Of a stretch of 6,894 bases of DNA, positions 1 to 5,991 are shown piece by piece. Within the stretch, counting starts at the first letter, position 1, and the number at the start of each line of letters is the position of its first letter. The stretch is from Deltaproteobacteria bacterium (lineage in GTDB: Bacteria; Desulfobacterota; Desulfuromonadia; Geobacterales; Pseudopelobacteraceae), in assembly GCA_016219145.1 (NCBI GenBank), contig JACRCG010000048.1, forward strand, positions 1-6,894, written 5' to 3'. The notes beneath the pieces were generated by a model. It searched no databases and had not been told where the DNA came from. It saw only the letters and a list, made by a program, of their open reading frames with translations. The position numbers and the translations under genes are program-made.

Positions 1-10
1 AGCTTGAGAG

Positions 11-865
11 TTATTTTGCCTCAGCAGGCGCGATGACAAGGTTTCCGCTTTGTGCCAGAATCGCGGTGCCTTGCGTCGAATGGATGAAATCAGCGAATAG
101 TCTTGCGGCAGGCGATGAGTGTGTAGTTGTCACCAGATAGAGCGACTTGAAAAGGCGGTAACTGCCGGTAGACACCGACGTCAGGTTGGGTACCGCACCC
201 TCAAACGCCAGGATTTTCAGCGGCAGTTTTTCAGTCGCAATCTGGGTAAGAGTCGTAGCCCCCAGAGCTCCGGGAGTTTTGGACACGGCCTCGGCGCTCT
301 CCTGATCGGTAACTGCAATTATGTTCCCTTTGCGAGCTCGGGCAGACTTCATAGCCAGCCCCATTCCGGGCGAGATGGCAGCTATGATTTTCGTATCTGT
401 ATCTCTTTCAGGTCTCAGCACCAGACGGATCCGTTTACCACCGGGCCAGTTGTTGGTTACGCCATTATAGATAGCTTCAAGTTCATTGGCGGATAATCGA
501 GTTTTTATGACATTTCTGTGTACGACAAACACAAATGGTGTTCGGGCGTACTCGACCGCAGAGAGACCGCTGGCCGCCTCATCATTACTCAAGGCGGTGC
601 CGCTGACGGCCACATCAAGCGTTCCCTGCTGGAGCGCTGCGATCCCGCCGCCTCTGCCAAGACCTGGAACTAACTGCACCCTGATTTCGGGATGCAGCCT
701 TTCGAATGCCTCGCCCAGAAGTTTCATGGTTCCAAGGCCGGCGCCGGTTCCACCTATTTTTATGATTTCCGCAGCCGGAGCTGAATTAATCAACGCGAAA
801 CAGAGTGTCAAGCCGACAAGGAGTGTAAAGAAAACTTTTTTTTGTTGTGCGGGTGTGGACATCAT
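11..865 (-). CDS. PstS-like periplasmic substrate-binding protein (phosphate-type ABC transporter solute-binding family)
   Basis: Secreted solute-binding protein of the PstS-like (PBP_like_2) fold, about 284 residues. A signal peptide is clear: a QQKK basic region, a hydrophobic core of about 17 residues (VFFTLLVGLTLCFALIN), then APAA before Glu33 as a likely signal peptidase I site. The mature protein opens with IIKIGGTGAG, the ligand-loop region of the family. IYNGVTNNW (132-140) matches the PstS signature usually read as IF.G.I.NW. PGALGATTL (198-206) and YRLFKSLYLVT (236-246) match late family motifs. The usual RS.GSGT phosphate loop reads RPERDTDTK, so the ligand may not be phosphate. 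The frame is open upstream to 964, but a strong promoter lies over that stretch, with predicted transcript start near 918, so I start at the ATG pair 865/862. A weak GAGAG ribosome site precedes them. No transporter permease is visible; a partner gene could lie left of the window. Confidence 0.85.
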   Translation of the reverse strand: MMSTPAQQKKVFFTLLVGLTLCFALINSAPAAEIIKIGGTGAGLGTMKLLGEAFERLHPEIRVQLVPGLGRGGGIAALQQGTLDVAVSGTALSNDEAASGLSAVEYARTPFVFVVHRNVIKTRLSANELEAIYNGVTNNWPGGKRIRLVLRPERDTDTKIIAAISPGMGLAMKSARARKGNIIAVTDQESAEAVSKTPGALGATTLTQIATEKLPLKILAFEGAVPNLTSVSTGSYRLFKSLYLVTTTHSSPAARLFADFIHSTQGTAILAQSGNLVIAPAEAK

Positions 866-924
866 AGACTCTCGGCAAAAAATTTTGTATTGATTCGACT
901 GGTTGGTCCGGACATATTTCATCG

Positions 925-952
925 ATTCTATCGTTGAAATATCAAAAGTCAA
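925..952 (-). promoter_or_regulatory. sigma70-type promoter of the PstS-like gene
   Basis: Read on the minus strand, TTGACT (947-952) is followed by a 16-base spacer and TAGAAT (925-930). Each hexamer matches the consensus at five of six positions. The predicted transcript start near 918 gives a leader of about 53 bases before the ATG at 865. It also rules out the longer open frame that begins at 964. The promoter starts only about 37 bases beyond the stop of the dehydrogenase gene, and no terminator is visible in between, so some readthrough from upstream is possible. Confidence 0.6.
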
Positions 953-988
953 TTCGATCTGCAATAGATTGATATTTTTCTACCGACA

Positions 989-2047
989 CTAACCCTGCAA
1001 ACTGCTGCGGCTGATGCCGACTTCATCAGCTGTACGCAGAATCTCTTCCCAGGTGACTTCATCGATTGGAATTCCGTCTTTGTAACGCGCGGCATGTTTC
1101 TTCCGTTCCGGATCACCGGCCACCATTACCGGCTCACCGGCAACTGACGGCGGAGAATCCTTGACATAGCGCAGCAGAGCGTCAATTTCAGACCTCATCC
1201 AGTTATTTTCAACCAGTCGTCCGGGATCAACCACAAAAGTCAGCATATTATTGACGATGCCGCCCAGACGCGGGTTGCCGGGCTGAATTGTGCCACCGCC
1301 GGTCAGAACTCCTGCAAACAGCTCACAGACAAGCGCCAGACCGTATCCCTTGTGCTCTCCGAAGGGGAGCAGAGCACCGCCCGGCTGGCGGAACATGACG
1401 GAAGGATCGGTGGTCGGCTCGCCGTCAGCGTCCAGAATCAGCCCCTCCGCCATCTTTTCACCTCTGTTCATGGCCACCATAGCTTTACCTCTGGCAATTC
1501 TGCTGGTAGCCATGTCAAGCAGGACAGCCGGACTGTTATCGGTGGCAGGAATGGCAATACAGACCGGATTGGTAGAATAACGGGCGTCGCGCCCGCCAAA
1601 AGGGGCCACCAGAGGCTGATGATCAACCACATTCACAAAATGAAGCGAGACCATGCCTGCTGCAATGCTCTGTTCGCCATATGAGCCGACTCTTCCGATA
1701 TGATGGGCATTTTTCAGCGCCATGACAACCAGGCCGGTTTCCCGGCATCTGTCAATAGCGGCATTCATAGCTTCAAAAGCGACGCGCTGTCCATAGCCCC
1801 TCTGACCGTCGAATACCATGATCGATCCGTCGTTTTTTACCAGCCTGGCGGGCATGCCCGGAACCAGCAGCCCGGCCCGTACATTTCGGACATATGTGGG
1901 TAGCATGATGGCGCCATGACTGTCATGCCCGGCCAGGTTGGCCTTAACCAGATGCTCTGCAACCAGAGCCGCTTCGTACTCATCACTGCCGGCTTCCCTC
2001 AAAATTTCAAACAACGCTTTTTTCAGCTTATGCTCAGTTATTGTCAC
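989..2047 (-). CDS. ybiC: YbiC/HcxB-like hydroxycarboxylate dehydrogenase (malate/L-lactate dehydrogenase family 2)
   Basis: NAD(P)-dependent 2-hydroxyacid/2-ketoacid oxidoreductase of the Ldh_2 family, which is not the Rossmann-type LDH. It is 352 residues, the normal family length. Visible family motifs are HDSHG (41-45), AHHIGRVGSYGE (114-125), TNPVCIAIP (159-167), LLDMATS (176-182) and FGEHKGYGLALVCE (229-242). The AGHDSHG, HHIGR and GIPID blocks resemble E. coli YbiC (HcxB), reported to act on hydroxyphenylpyruvate-type acids; other family members use malate, lactate, sulfolactate or ureidoglycolate. The substrate here is therefore inferred only to class level. It is cytoplasmic, with no signal peptide. 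The start is GTG at 2047, preceded by a good AGAGGGG ribosome site that lies inside the upstream mazF-like gene. The two genes overlap by 14 bases, implying co-transcription and coupled translation with the toxin-antitoxin pair. Confidence 0.88.
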   Translation of the reverse strand: MTITEHKLKKALFEILREAGSDEYEAALVAEHLVKANLAGHDSHGAIMLPTYVRNVRAGLLVPGMPARLVKNDGSIMVFDGQRGYGQRVAFEAMNAAIDRCRETGLVVMALKNAHHIGRVGSYGEQSIAAGMVSLHFVNVVDHQPLVAPFGGRDARYSTNPVCIAIPATDNSPAVLLDMATSRIARGKAMVAMNRGEKMAEGLILDADGEPTTDPSVMFRQPGGALLPFGEHKGYGLALVCELFAGVLTGGGTIQPGNPRLGGIVNNMLTFVVDPGRLVENNWMRSEIDALLRYVKDSPPSVAGEPVMVAGDPERKKHAARYKDGIPIDEVTWEEILRTADEVGISRSSLQG

Positions 2048-2417
2048 GGATTTCCCCTCTGTGGTATCCCTGCGTATCCTCGATTCCCAGTTGAAGGCAG
2101 AGCGTCCTGTCTACCTGGCTCATTAAGGATTTGCTGACAAAGCCCAGGCGATCGCCGATTACACTGGCCTTGTCGATGGTTATCAGAATGTGAGAACTGA
2201 TCTTGGCATCCTTTTCCAACCCGCTTCCGGAAGCGGGCAGATATGTTTCAAAATCGTAGATCTTTTCAAGCCTTGAAAAACTGAGCGGGATAATTGTAAC
2301 CACCGGTGAATATTCGTTGCTGATGTTGTTGCTGACTACCAGGCAGGGGCAGGCTTCCGGGCCGTGCGTGTCGGCATGGGGCAGATTTACCGAATAGATG
2401 CCACCGCGTTTAAACAT
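2034..2417 (-). CDS. mazF: MazF/PemK-family toxin-like protein with altered active-site residues
   Basis: Small beta-rich protein of 127 residues, the usual MazF/PemK length. Family features in order are KRGGIYSVNLP at the start (usually KRGDIY.VDLP), CLVVSN (25-30), YSPVVTIIPLS (36-46), SGLEKDAKI (62-72 region, usually SGLEKDS), TIDKASVIGDRLGFVS and a final VDRTLCLQLGI helix. Active MazF proteins cut single-stranded RNA using an Arg in the R-P-hydrophobic motif and a Thr at the end of the next strand (R25 and T48 in B. subtilis MazF). By eye alignment these are Cys23 and Ser46 here, and the N-terminal Asp is Gly6. The toxin may thus be weak, inactive or altered in specificity. Start ATG at 2417 has GGAG and AAGGG upstream and overlaps the antitoxin gene by 8 bases. 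An 18-bp perfect palindrome lies inside the gene. Confidence 0.88.
   Translation of the reverse strand: MFKRGGIYSVNLPHADTHGPEACPCLVVSNNISNEYSPVVTIIPLSFSRLEKIYDFETYLPASGSGLEKDAKISSHILITIDKASVIGDRLGFVSKSLMSQVDRTLCLQLGIEDTQGYHRGEIRDNN
2220..2237. repeat. 18-bp perfect palindrome inside the mazF-like gene
   Basis: CCCGCTTCCGGAAGCGGG reads the same on both strands, with no mismatch and no spacer. It encodes Pro-Ala-Ser-Gly-Ser-Gly just before the conserved LEKD block of the toxin. In RNA it could form a 7-bp GC-rich stem with a CCGG loop. Whether it has a function is not shown by the sequence; part of it is constrained by the coding of the SGLEKD motif. Confidence 0.6.
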
Positions 2418-2646
2418 CCCTTTTCTCCGTCACGGCAGATTCAAATCTTTTCAGCACTTCTTTAGTCTCCTGCGCAGTTGATTGATAGCCCTCGATCAGC
2501 CCTTTGTAGACCTTCTTTTTCACCTCATCAAGCTTTTCCCTGGCAGCTTCTTCCAGGAACTGGCTAAGCCCCCTCTGCCCGTAAAGAGCCTTTATATCGT
2601 CCACAATAGGTGTCGGCAAAGTGATATTCAATCGTGTATTCGGCAT
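2410..2646 (-). CDS. mazE: MazE-like ribbon-helix-helix antitoxin
   Basis: A 78-residue antitoxin partner of the downstream MazF-like protein. The N-terminal half reads as a ribbon-helix-helix DNA-binding domain: a strand with alternating residues (TRLNITLP, 4-11), a helix around PIVDDIKALYG, a turn at QRG and a second helix around LSQFLEEAAREKLDEVKKK. The C-terminal part (about 46-78, rich in Glu and Lys) is expected to be flexible and to wrap the toxin. Such antitoxins repress their own operon, alone and more tightly with the toxin. That fits the TTATCA/TGATAA inverted repeats found 19-44 bases upstream. ATG at 2646 follows a GGGGGAG ribosome site 9 bases away. The 3' end overlaps mazF by 8 bases. 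It could equally be called a CopG-type antitoxin; the MazE name rests on the toxin it is paired with. Confidence 0.85.
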   Translation of the reverse strand: MPNTRLNITLPTPIVDDIKALYGQRGLSQFLEEAAREKLDEVKKKVYKGLIEGYQSTAQETKEVLKRFESAVTEKRDV

Positions 2647-2664
2647 GACGGCATTCTCCCCCGT

Positions 2665-2690
2665 TTATCATATTCCTGATAACATTATCA
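2665..2690. promoter_or_regulatory. Candidate operator of the mazEF-like operon (TTATCA/TGATAA repeats)
   Basis: Three exact copies of one 6-bp half-site lie in alternating orientation: TTATCA (2665-2670), TGATAA (2677-2682) and TTATCA (2685-2690), separated by 6 and then 2 bases. The last two form a perfect 14-bp palindrome around a CA centre. Ribbon-helix-helix antitoxins commonly bind arrays of short inverted sites like this. On the minus strand a GATAAT hexamer (2684-2689), a possible -10 box, lies within the cluster, so binding would block transcription. I found no good -35 box at normal spacing, so the promoter itself is uncertain. Confidence 0.5.
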
Positions 2691-2711
2691 CGCATAAGCT
2701 GCATAATTTTA

Positions 2712-2740
2712 TTGACGTATCTGTATTTATAACATACATT
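2712..2740 (+). promoter_or_regulatory. Candidate upstream promoter for pal
   Basis: TTGACG (2712-2717), a 17-base spacer and TACATT (2735-2740) give five of six and four of six matches to the sigma70 consensus. The -10 falls inside the third copy of the AT-rich repeat cluster, so a protein bound there could control it. It would give a leader of about 150 bases before the pal start at 2899. Confidence 0.35.
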
Positions 2741-2776
2741 TCCAATATGTGTTATATTAAATTTATGACACATATT
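2728..2776. repeat. AT-rich cluster of three 13-bp half-sites in the mazE-pal divergent region
   Basis: AATATGTGTTATA at 2744-2756 is mirrored by TATGACACATATT at 2764-2776. This is a 33-bp inverted repeat with a 7-base centre and one mismatch in 13 pairs. A third related copy, TATAACATACATT at 2728-2740, matches the inverted half-site at 11 of 13 positions. The cluster sits between divergent genes and overlaps a candidate pal promoter. It is unlike the TTATCA repeats closer to mazE. It could be a regulator-binding site or an RNA hairpin; the sequence does not decide between these. Confidence 0.55.
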
Positions 2777-2783
2777 AGCGTTT

Positions 2784-2811
2784 TTGACTGCCGCTCGTTT
2801 TGTTGTAGAAC
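2784..2811 (+). promoter_or_regulatory. Candidate proximal promoter for pal
   Basis: TTGACT (2784-2789), a 16-base spacer and TAGAAC (2806-2811) match the sigma70 consensus at five and four of six positions. The predicted transcript would start near 2818 and leave a leader of about 80 bases. It lies outside the repeat clusters and is the simpler choice for constitutive pal expression. Confidence 0.4.
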
Positions 2812-2898
2812 GCTCTGCTTTCCCGTTAACCGTTGACCATATACCAGTTATTTCGTGTTTACTCAGCACACTTCAAAACAGATGAAAGGGGATTTACC

Positions 2899-3477
2899 AT
2901 GCAAAGAACAAAATTATGCCTGCTTGCATTGCTGGCTCTGGCAGCACTCACAGGAGGATGTGCCAGAAATGAAGTGGTAAAAAGTCAGGAAGAAACTGTA
3001 CCGACTACCGCCAGACGATCCCCGGAAACCGGCAAAGAAAAAGCTTTACGCCCCCAGGACTCGAAAGCGGCATCAACCGCCGACAGCAATACAATTATGC
3101 CGTCCAGAACTTCCACAGCAGATTCACAGAAAAAGACTTCGGCCCTCCAATCAACTCCTGCCGCTGTTTACTTTGGATATGATTCATATATCCTGACAGC
3201 CGATTCGCGAGATGTTCTCCAGACAAATTTTAAAACGCTGGCAGGCAAGCCGTCAATCCAGATTGAAGGGCACTGCGACGAGCGTGGTTCAAGCGAATAC
3301 AACCTGGCTCTCGGTGAAAAAAGAGCCAAATCGGCACAAAACTACCTGGTAACCATGGGATATCCAGCCGAAAAGATTTCAACCATCAGCTACGGCAAGG
3401 AACGTCCTGCTGACAAAGGCAGTGATGAATCCGCCTGGGCAAAAAATCGTCGTGACGAGTTCAGGATTGTCAAATAA
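2899..3477 (+). CDS. pal: Peptidoglycan-associated lipoprotein Pal
   Basis: Outer-membrane lipoprotein of 192 residues that anchors the outer membrane to peptidoglycan as part of the Tol-Pal system. The N-terminus has a lipoprotein signal: KLCLLALLALAALTGG then Cys21, a slightly unusual LTGGC lipobox. Residues 22-87 form a Ser/Thr/Lys-rich linker without hydrophobic stretches. From about 90 to 192 is an OmpA-like domain with the Pal hallmarks VYFGYDSY, IEGHCDERGSSEYNLALGEKRA (122-143, including the Asp and Arg that bind diaminopimelate), ISYGKERP (163-170) and AKNRRDEFRIVK at the end. The frame is open back to 2833, but only the ATG at 2899 gives a signal peptide at the N-terminus, and it follows a strong AAAGGGG ribosome site by 7 bases. 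The usual tolQRAB neighbours are absent here. The next gene begins 7 bases after its stop. Confidence 0.93.
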   Translation: MQRTKLCLLALLALAALTGGCARNEVVKSQEETVPTTARRSPETGKEKALRPQDSKAASTADSNTIMPSRTSTADSQKKTSALQSTPAAVYFGYDSYILTADSRDVLQTNFKTLAGKPSIQIEGHCDERGSSEYNLALGEKRAKSAQNYLVTMGYPAEKISTISYGKERPADKGSDESAWAKNRRDEFRIVK

Positions 3478-3484
3478 GCTCTGC

Positions 3485-4363
3485 ATGGATCCGGAGTTGA
3501 GCGGGCAACTGAAGAGAGTGCTCGACTCCATTGAGGTTCTCCTCCCTCAACGGGCAGCCAAAATCGACTGGAAGGAGTGTCATGCCGCCAACTGGCGGCG
3601 GCACTCCTTTGCCGGTTATCTGGAGCCGGTTCCGGAAATCGAGGGGATCCATCTTGATGATCTGCTCGGTATTGATAAACAGAAACAGGCACTGGTTCAG
3701 AACACCTCTCAGTTTTTGAATAAATTCCCTTCCAACAATGTCCTTTTATGGGGAACAAGGGGCACCGGCAAGTCTTCGGTAGTCCGCGCCCTTCTCAATC
3801 GCTACGCATCTGAGGGTCTCAGGATCATCCAGGTGGACAAAGACGATCTGGTTCACATGCCGGCTATCGTCGATTCAATCAAACATGAGCCGTACCGGTT
3901 TATAATATTCTCGGACGATGTCTCGTTTGAAGTCGGCGAGGTCGGTTACAAGATGCTTAAAAGCGCCCTGGACGGGTCAGTGTATGCCCCGCCCGAGAAT
4001 ACAAGAATCTACGTCACCTCCAATCGCCGCCATCTGCTGCCGGAATACGAAACCGACAATCGGGGAGCGATGCTGGTCAACAACGAGATTCATCACGGTG
4101 AGGCGGTGGAGGAAAAAATATCCCTTTCCGGAAGATTCGGCCTCTGGATAGGCTTTCATCCGTTTTCACAGGATCAATACATTGAGGTTGTAAAACAGTG
4201 GGTAAAGAAACTTTCCCTGCAATGCAACGCAACCTGCGTCTGGGACCGGCACGCAGAAAAAGCCGCCGTGGAATGGGCTTACAACAAGGGGGACAACAGC
4301 GGTCGCATCGCATATCAGTTTGCAACCGACTGGGTCGGAACCAGTCTGTTAGGCCGGATGTAA
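3485..4363 (+). CDS. DUF815-family AAA+ ATPase (ATP-binding protein)
   Basis: Cytoplasmic P-loop ATPase of about 292 residues resembling the DUF815 family, whose cellular role I do not know. The AAA+ elements are complete: Walker A GTRGTGKSS (90-98), Walker B FIIFSDD (139-145), sensor-1 Asn in YVTSNRRHLLPE (N180), the arginine-finger block LSGRFGLWIGFHPF (R217; the Asp usual in LSDRFGL is Gly) and a sensor-2-like SGRIAYQF (R274). Residues 1-60 precede the ATPase core and include the IHLDDLLGIDKQK lead-in to the P-loop. I chose ATG 3485, 7 bases after the pal stop, because the amphipathic helix DPELSGQLKRVLDSIEVLLP begins there. It has no clear ribosome site, so translation may be coupled to pal. 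An ATG at 3425 has a better AAAGG site, but its extra 20 residues overlap the conserved end of pal. Some relatives are annotated as Lon-like or DnaA-like ATPases; I do not assign a partner. Confidence 0.85.
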   Translation: MDPELSGQLKRVLDSIEVLLPQRAAKIDWKECHAANWRRHSFAGYLEPVPEIEGIHLDDLLGIDKQKQALVQNTSQFLNKFPSNNVLLWGTRGTGKSSVVRALLNRYASEGLRIIQVDKDDLVHMPAIVDSIKHEPYRFIIFSDDVSFEVGEVGYKMLKSALDGSVYAPPENTRIYVTSNRRHLLPEYETDNRGAMLVNNEIHHGEAVEEKISLSGRFGLWIGFHPFSQDQYIEVVKQWVKKLSLQCNATCVWDRHAEKAAVEWAYNKGDNSGRIAYQFATDWVGTSLLGRM

Positions 4364-4433
4364 TTCCTGTTCCAAATCAAAACGAAATCAAGATGCACCG
4401 TCATGATCAGCGATAAACGAAAGGGGTCCCGCA

Positions 4434-5879
4434 ATGAATCCAAATAAATCGGAAAACAATCTCAAGGAATGGCTGTATCAGGAGGAACTGGCCGAGCGCA
4501 TGCTGCCGATGATCGGCCATCTCTACCGAAACCACAATATCGTCACAACCGTGTACGGGCGTTCACTGGTGCACAATACCGTCATCAACATCCTTCAGGC
4601 GCATCGCTTCGCCCGGCTGATACTGGATGGCGAGCTTACCGTCCGTGAGACTTTCCCGCTGCTGGAGGCGATCAGCACTCTCAATCTGGCGCCGGCCCGG
4701 ATAGATCTGGGCAAGCTGACCACCCAGTATCAAACCGACGGCAATGGCCGTTCTGCGGAAGAATTCGTGAAACAGGAACTGGCCGCGATTATGACCGGTC
4801 GCAGCTCCCTTTTGTCCGAACCGCAAGACATTGTACTTTACGGCTTTGGCCGCATTGGACGCCTGCTGGCCCGTATTCTGATCGAAAAGGCCGGCAGCGG
4901 CGAGAAACTGAGACTGAGGGCTGCCGTTGTACGCAAAGGGGCTGTCGACGATCTTGTCAAGCGGGCCAGTCTGCTGCGGCGCGACTCGATTCACGGTCAT
5001 TTCAACGGCATTATTACGGTTGATGAGGAAGAAAATGCCATTATAGCCAACGGCAACATGATCCGCATCATCTATTCCGATGCGCCCGATACGGTCGATT
5101 ACGAGCAGTACGGCATCCACAACGCCATTCTTATCGACAATACCGGCAAGTGGCGTGACCGCGACGGACTGGGCCGGCATCTGAAAGCCAAGGGAATCGC
5201 CAAGGTGATTCTGACCGCTCCCGGCAAGGGTGATATTCCCAACGTTGTCGCCGGGGTCAACAATGATCTGATTACGCCGGCAGAGCAGATATTTTCAGCG
5301 GCCAGTTGCACCACCAATGCCATTGTACCGGTCATGAAGGCCATCAACGACCGTTTCGGCATCGCGCATGGACACATGGAAACCTGCCACTCCTACACCA
5401 ACGACCAGAATCTGATCGACAACTATCACAAGGCCTCCCGCCGCGGGCGCAGCGCCCCTTTGAACATGGTCATCACCGAAACCGGCGCCGCCAAGGCGGT
5501 TGCCAAGGTTATCCCGGAGCTGGCCGGCAAACTGACCGGCAACGCCATCCGGGTGCCGACTCCCAACGTATCGCTGGCAATTCTCAATCTGGAACTGGAG
5601 CAAAAGGTAACCGTCGAGGAAATCAACAGTTATCTGAGAGGCATCTCTCTTAATTCCCCGCTGCAAAACCAGATCGATTACACCAATTCACCCGAAGTGG
5701 TTTCCAGCGATTTTGTCGGTTCCCGGCATGCCGGCATCATCGATTCACTGGCAACAATCGCCGACGGCAACCGCTGTGTCATATACGTATGGTATGATAA
5801 CGAATTTGGTTACAGCTGCCAGGTGGTAAGGATGCTGCAGAAAATGGCAGGGGTTGAGCTGCCGGGACTGCCGAATTAA
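4434..5879 (+). CDS. gap: Glyceraldehyde-3-phosphate dehydrogenase, long N-terminally extended class
   Basis: Oxidises glyceraldehyde 3-phosphate to 1,3-bisphosphoglycerate with NAD(P), or the reverse, in central carbon metabolism. At 481 residues it is much longer than classical GAPDH (about 330). Residues 1-130 are the extension of the Pseudomonas-type long class, including the blocks MIGHLYRNHNIVTTVYGRSL and ILQAHRFARL. The GAPDH core then shows LYGFGRIGR (135-143, dinucleotide loop), SAASCTTNA (288-296, catalytic Cys292), CHSYTNDQNLID (catalytic His319), GAAKAVAKVIPELAGKLTGN, IRVPTPNVS (372-380) and VWYDNEFGYS (452-461). Where NAD-specific enzymes have an acidic residue after the second strand, this reads VVRKGA (165-170), which would permit NADP; as I recall, this is shared with the long class. 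Start ATG 4434 follows AAAGGGG by 7 bases. The 70-base gap to the ATPase shows no promoter, so an operon with pal is plausible. Confidence 0.93.
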   Translation: MNPNKSENNLKEWLYQEELAERMLPMIGHLYRNHNIVTTVYGRSLVHNTVINILQAHRFARLILDGELTVRETFPLLEAISTLNLAPARIDLGKLTTQYQTDGNGRSAEEFVKQELAAIMTGRSSLLSEPQDIVLYGFGRIGRLLARILIEKAGSGEKLRLRAAVVRKGAVDDLVKRASLLRRDSIHGHFNGIITVDEEENAIIANGNMIRIIYSDAPDTVDYEQYGIHNAILIDNTGKWRDRDGLGRHLKAKGIAKVILTAPGKGDIPNVVAGVNNDLITPAEQIFSAASCTTNAIVPVMKAINDRFGIAHGHMETCHSYTNDQNLIDNYHKASRRGRSAPLNMVITETGAAKAVAKVIPELAGKLTGNAIRVPTPNVSLAILNLELEQKVTVEEINSYLRGISLNSPLQNQIDYTNSPEVVSSDFVGSRHAGIIDSLATIADGNRCVIYVWYDNEFGYSCQVVRMLQKMAGVELPGLPN

Positions 5880-5914
5880 TGAAGCAGAAGACAAAGACAT
5901 AGCCGCAAATAAAC

Positions 5915-5941
5915 AAGGGCGCTGACAATATCAGCGCCCTT
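5915..5941. terminator. Strong hairpin terminator between convergent gap and vapC
   Basis: AAGGGCGCTGA (5915-5925), loop CAATA and TCAGCGCCCTT (5931-5941) form a perfect 11-bp GC-rich stem between the stops of two convergent genes. After the stem the plus strand is not T-rich. On the minus strand the stem is followed by GTTTATTTG. It therefore resembles an intrinsic terminator more for the vapBC message, but probably ends both. A much weaker 5-bp stem (AGTCT/AGACT, 5965-5982) followed by TCTTTT lies just to the right. Confidence 0.75.
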
Positions 5942-5991
5942 CTCACATTACAGCCCTAAGCGGCAGTCTGCTAGAATAGACTTCTTTTACA

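Noticed and set aside
486..893. Plus-strand open frame of 135 codons opposite the PstS-like gene
   Set aside because: It is antisense to a clear binding-protein gene and its signal peptide region, with no motif of its own.
866..964. N-terminal extension of the PstS-like protein to 964
   Set aside because: It would place 33 residues ahead of the signal peptide, and the predicted transcript starts at about 918, downstream of that start.
2564..2869. Minus-strand open frame of about 100 codons across the mazE-pal intergenic region
   Set aside because: It overlaps the antitoxin start in another frame, covers the repeat clusters, has no ribosome site and shows no recognisable protein features.
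2833..2898. N-terminal extension of Pal to 2833
   Set aside because: It would put 22 residues ahead of the lipoprotein signal; ATG 2899 has the strong ribosome site.
4364..4433. Promoter or small RNA between the ATPase and gap
   Set aside because: No convincing -35/-10 pair or hairpin is visible; only the gap ribosome site is clear.
4563..5180. Minus-strand open frame of 205 codons inside gap
   Set aside because: The plus-strand GAPDH frame is unmistakable throughout; this is an antisense shadow caused by the codon composition of gap.
5965..5986. Second terminator hairpin near the vapC stop
   Set aside because: The stem has only 5 pairs with an 8-base loop; too weak beside the 11-bp hairpin at 5915-5941.
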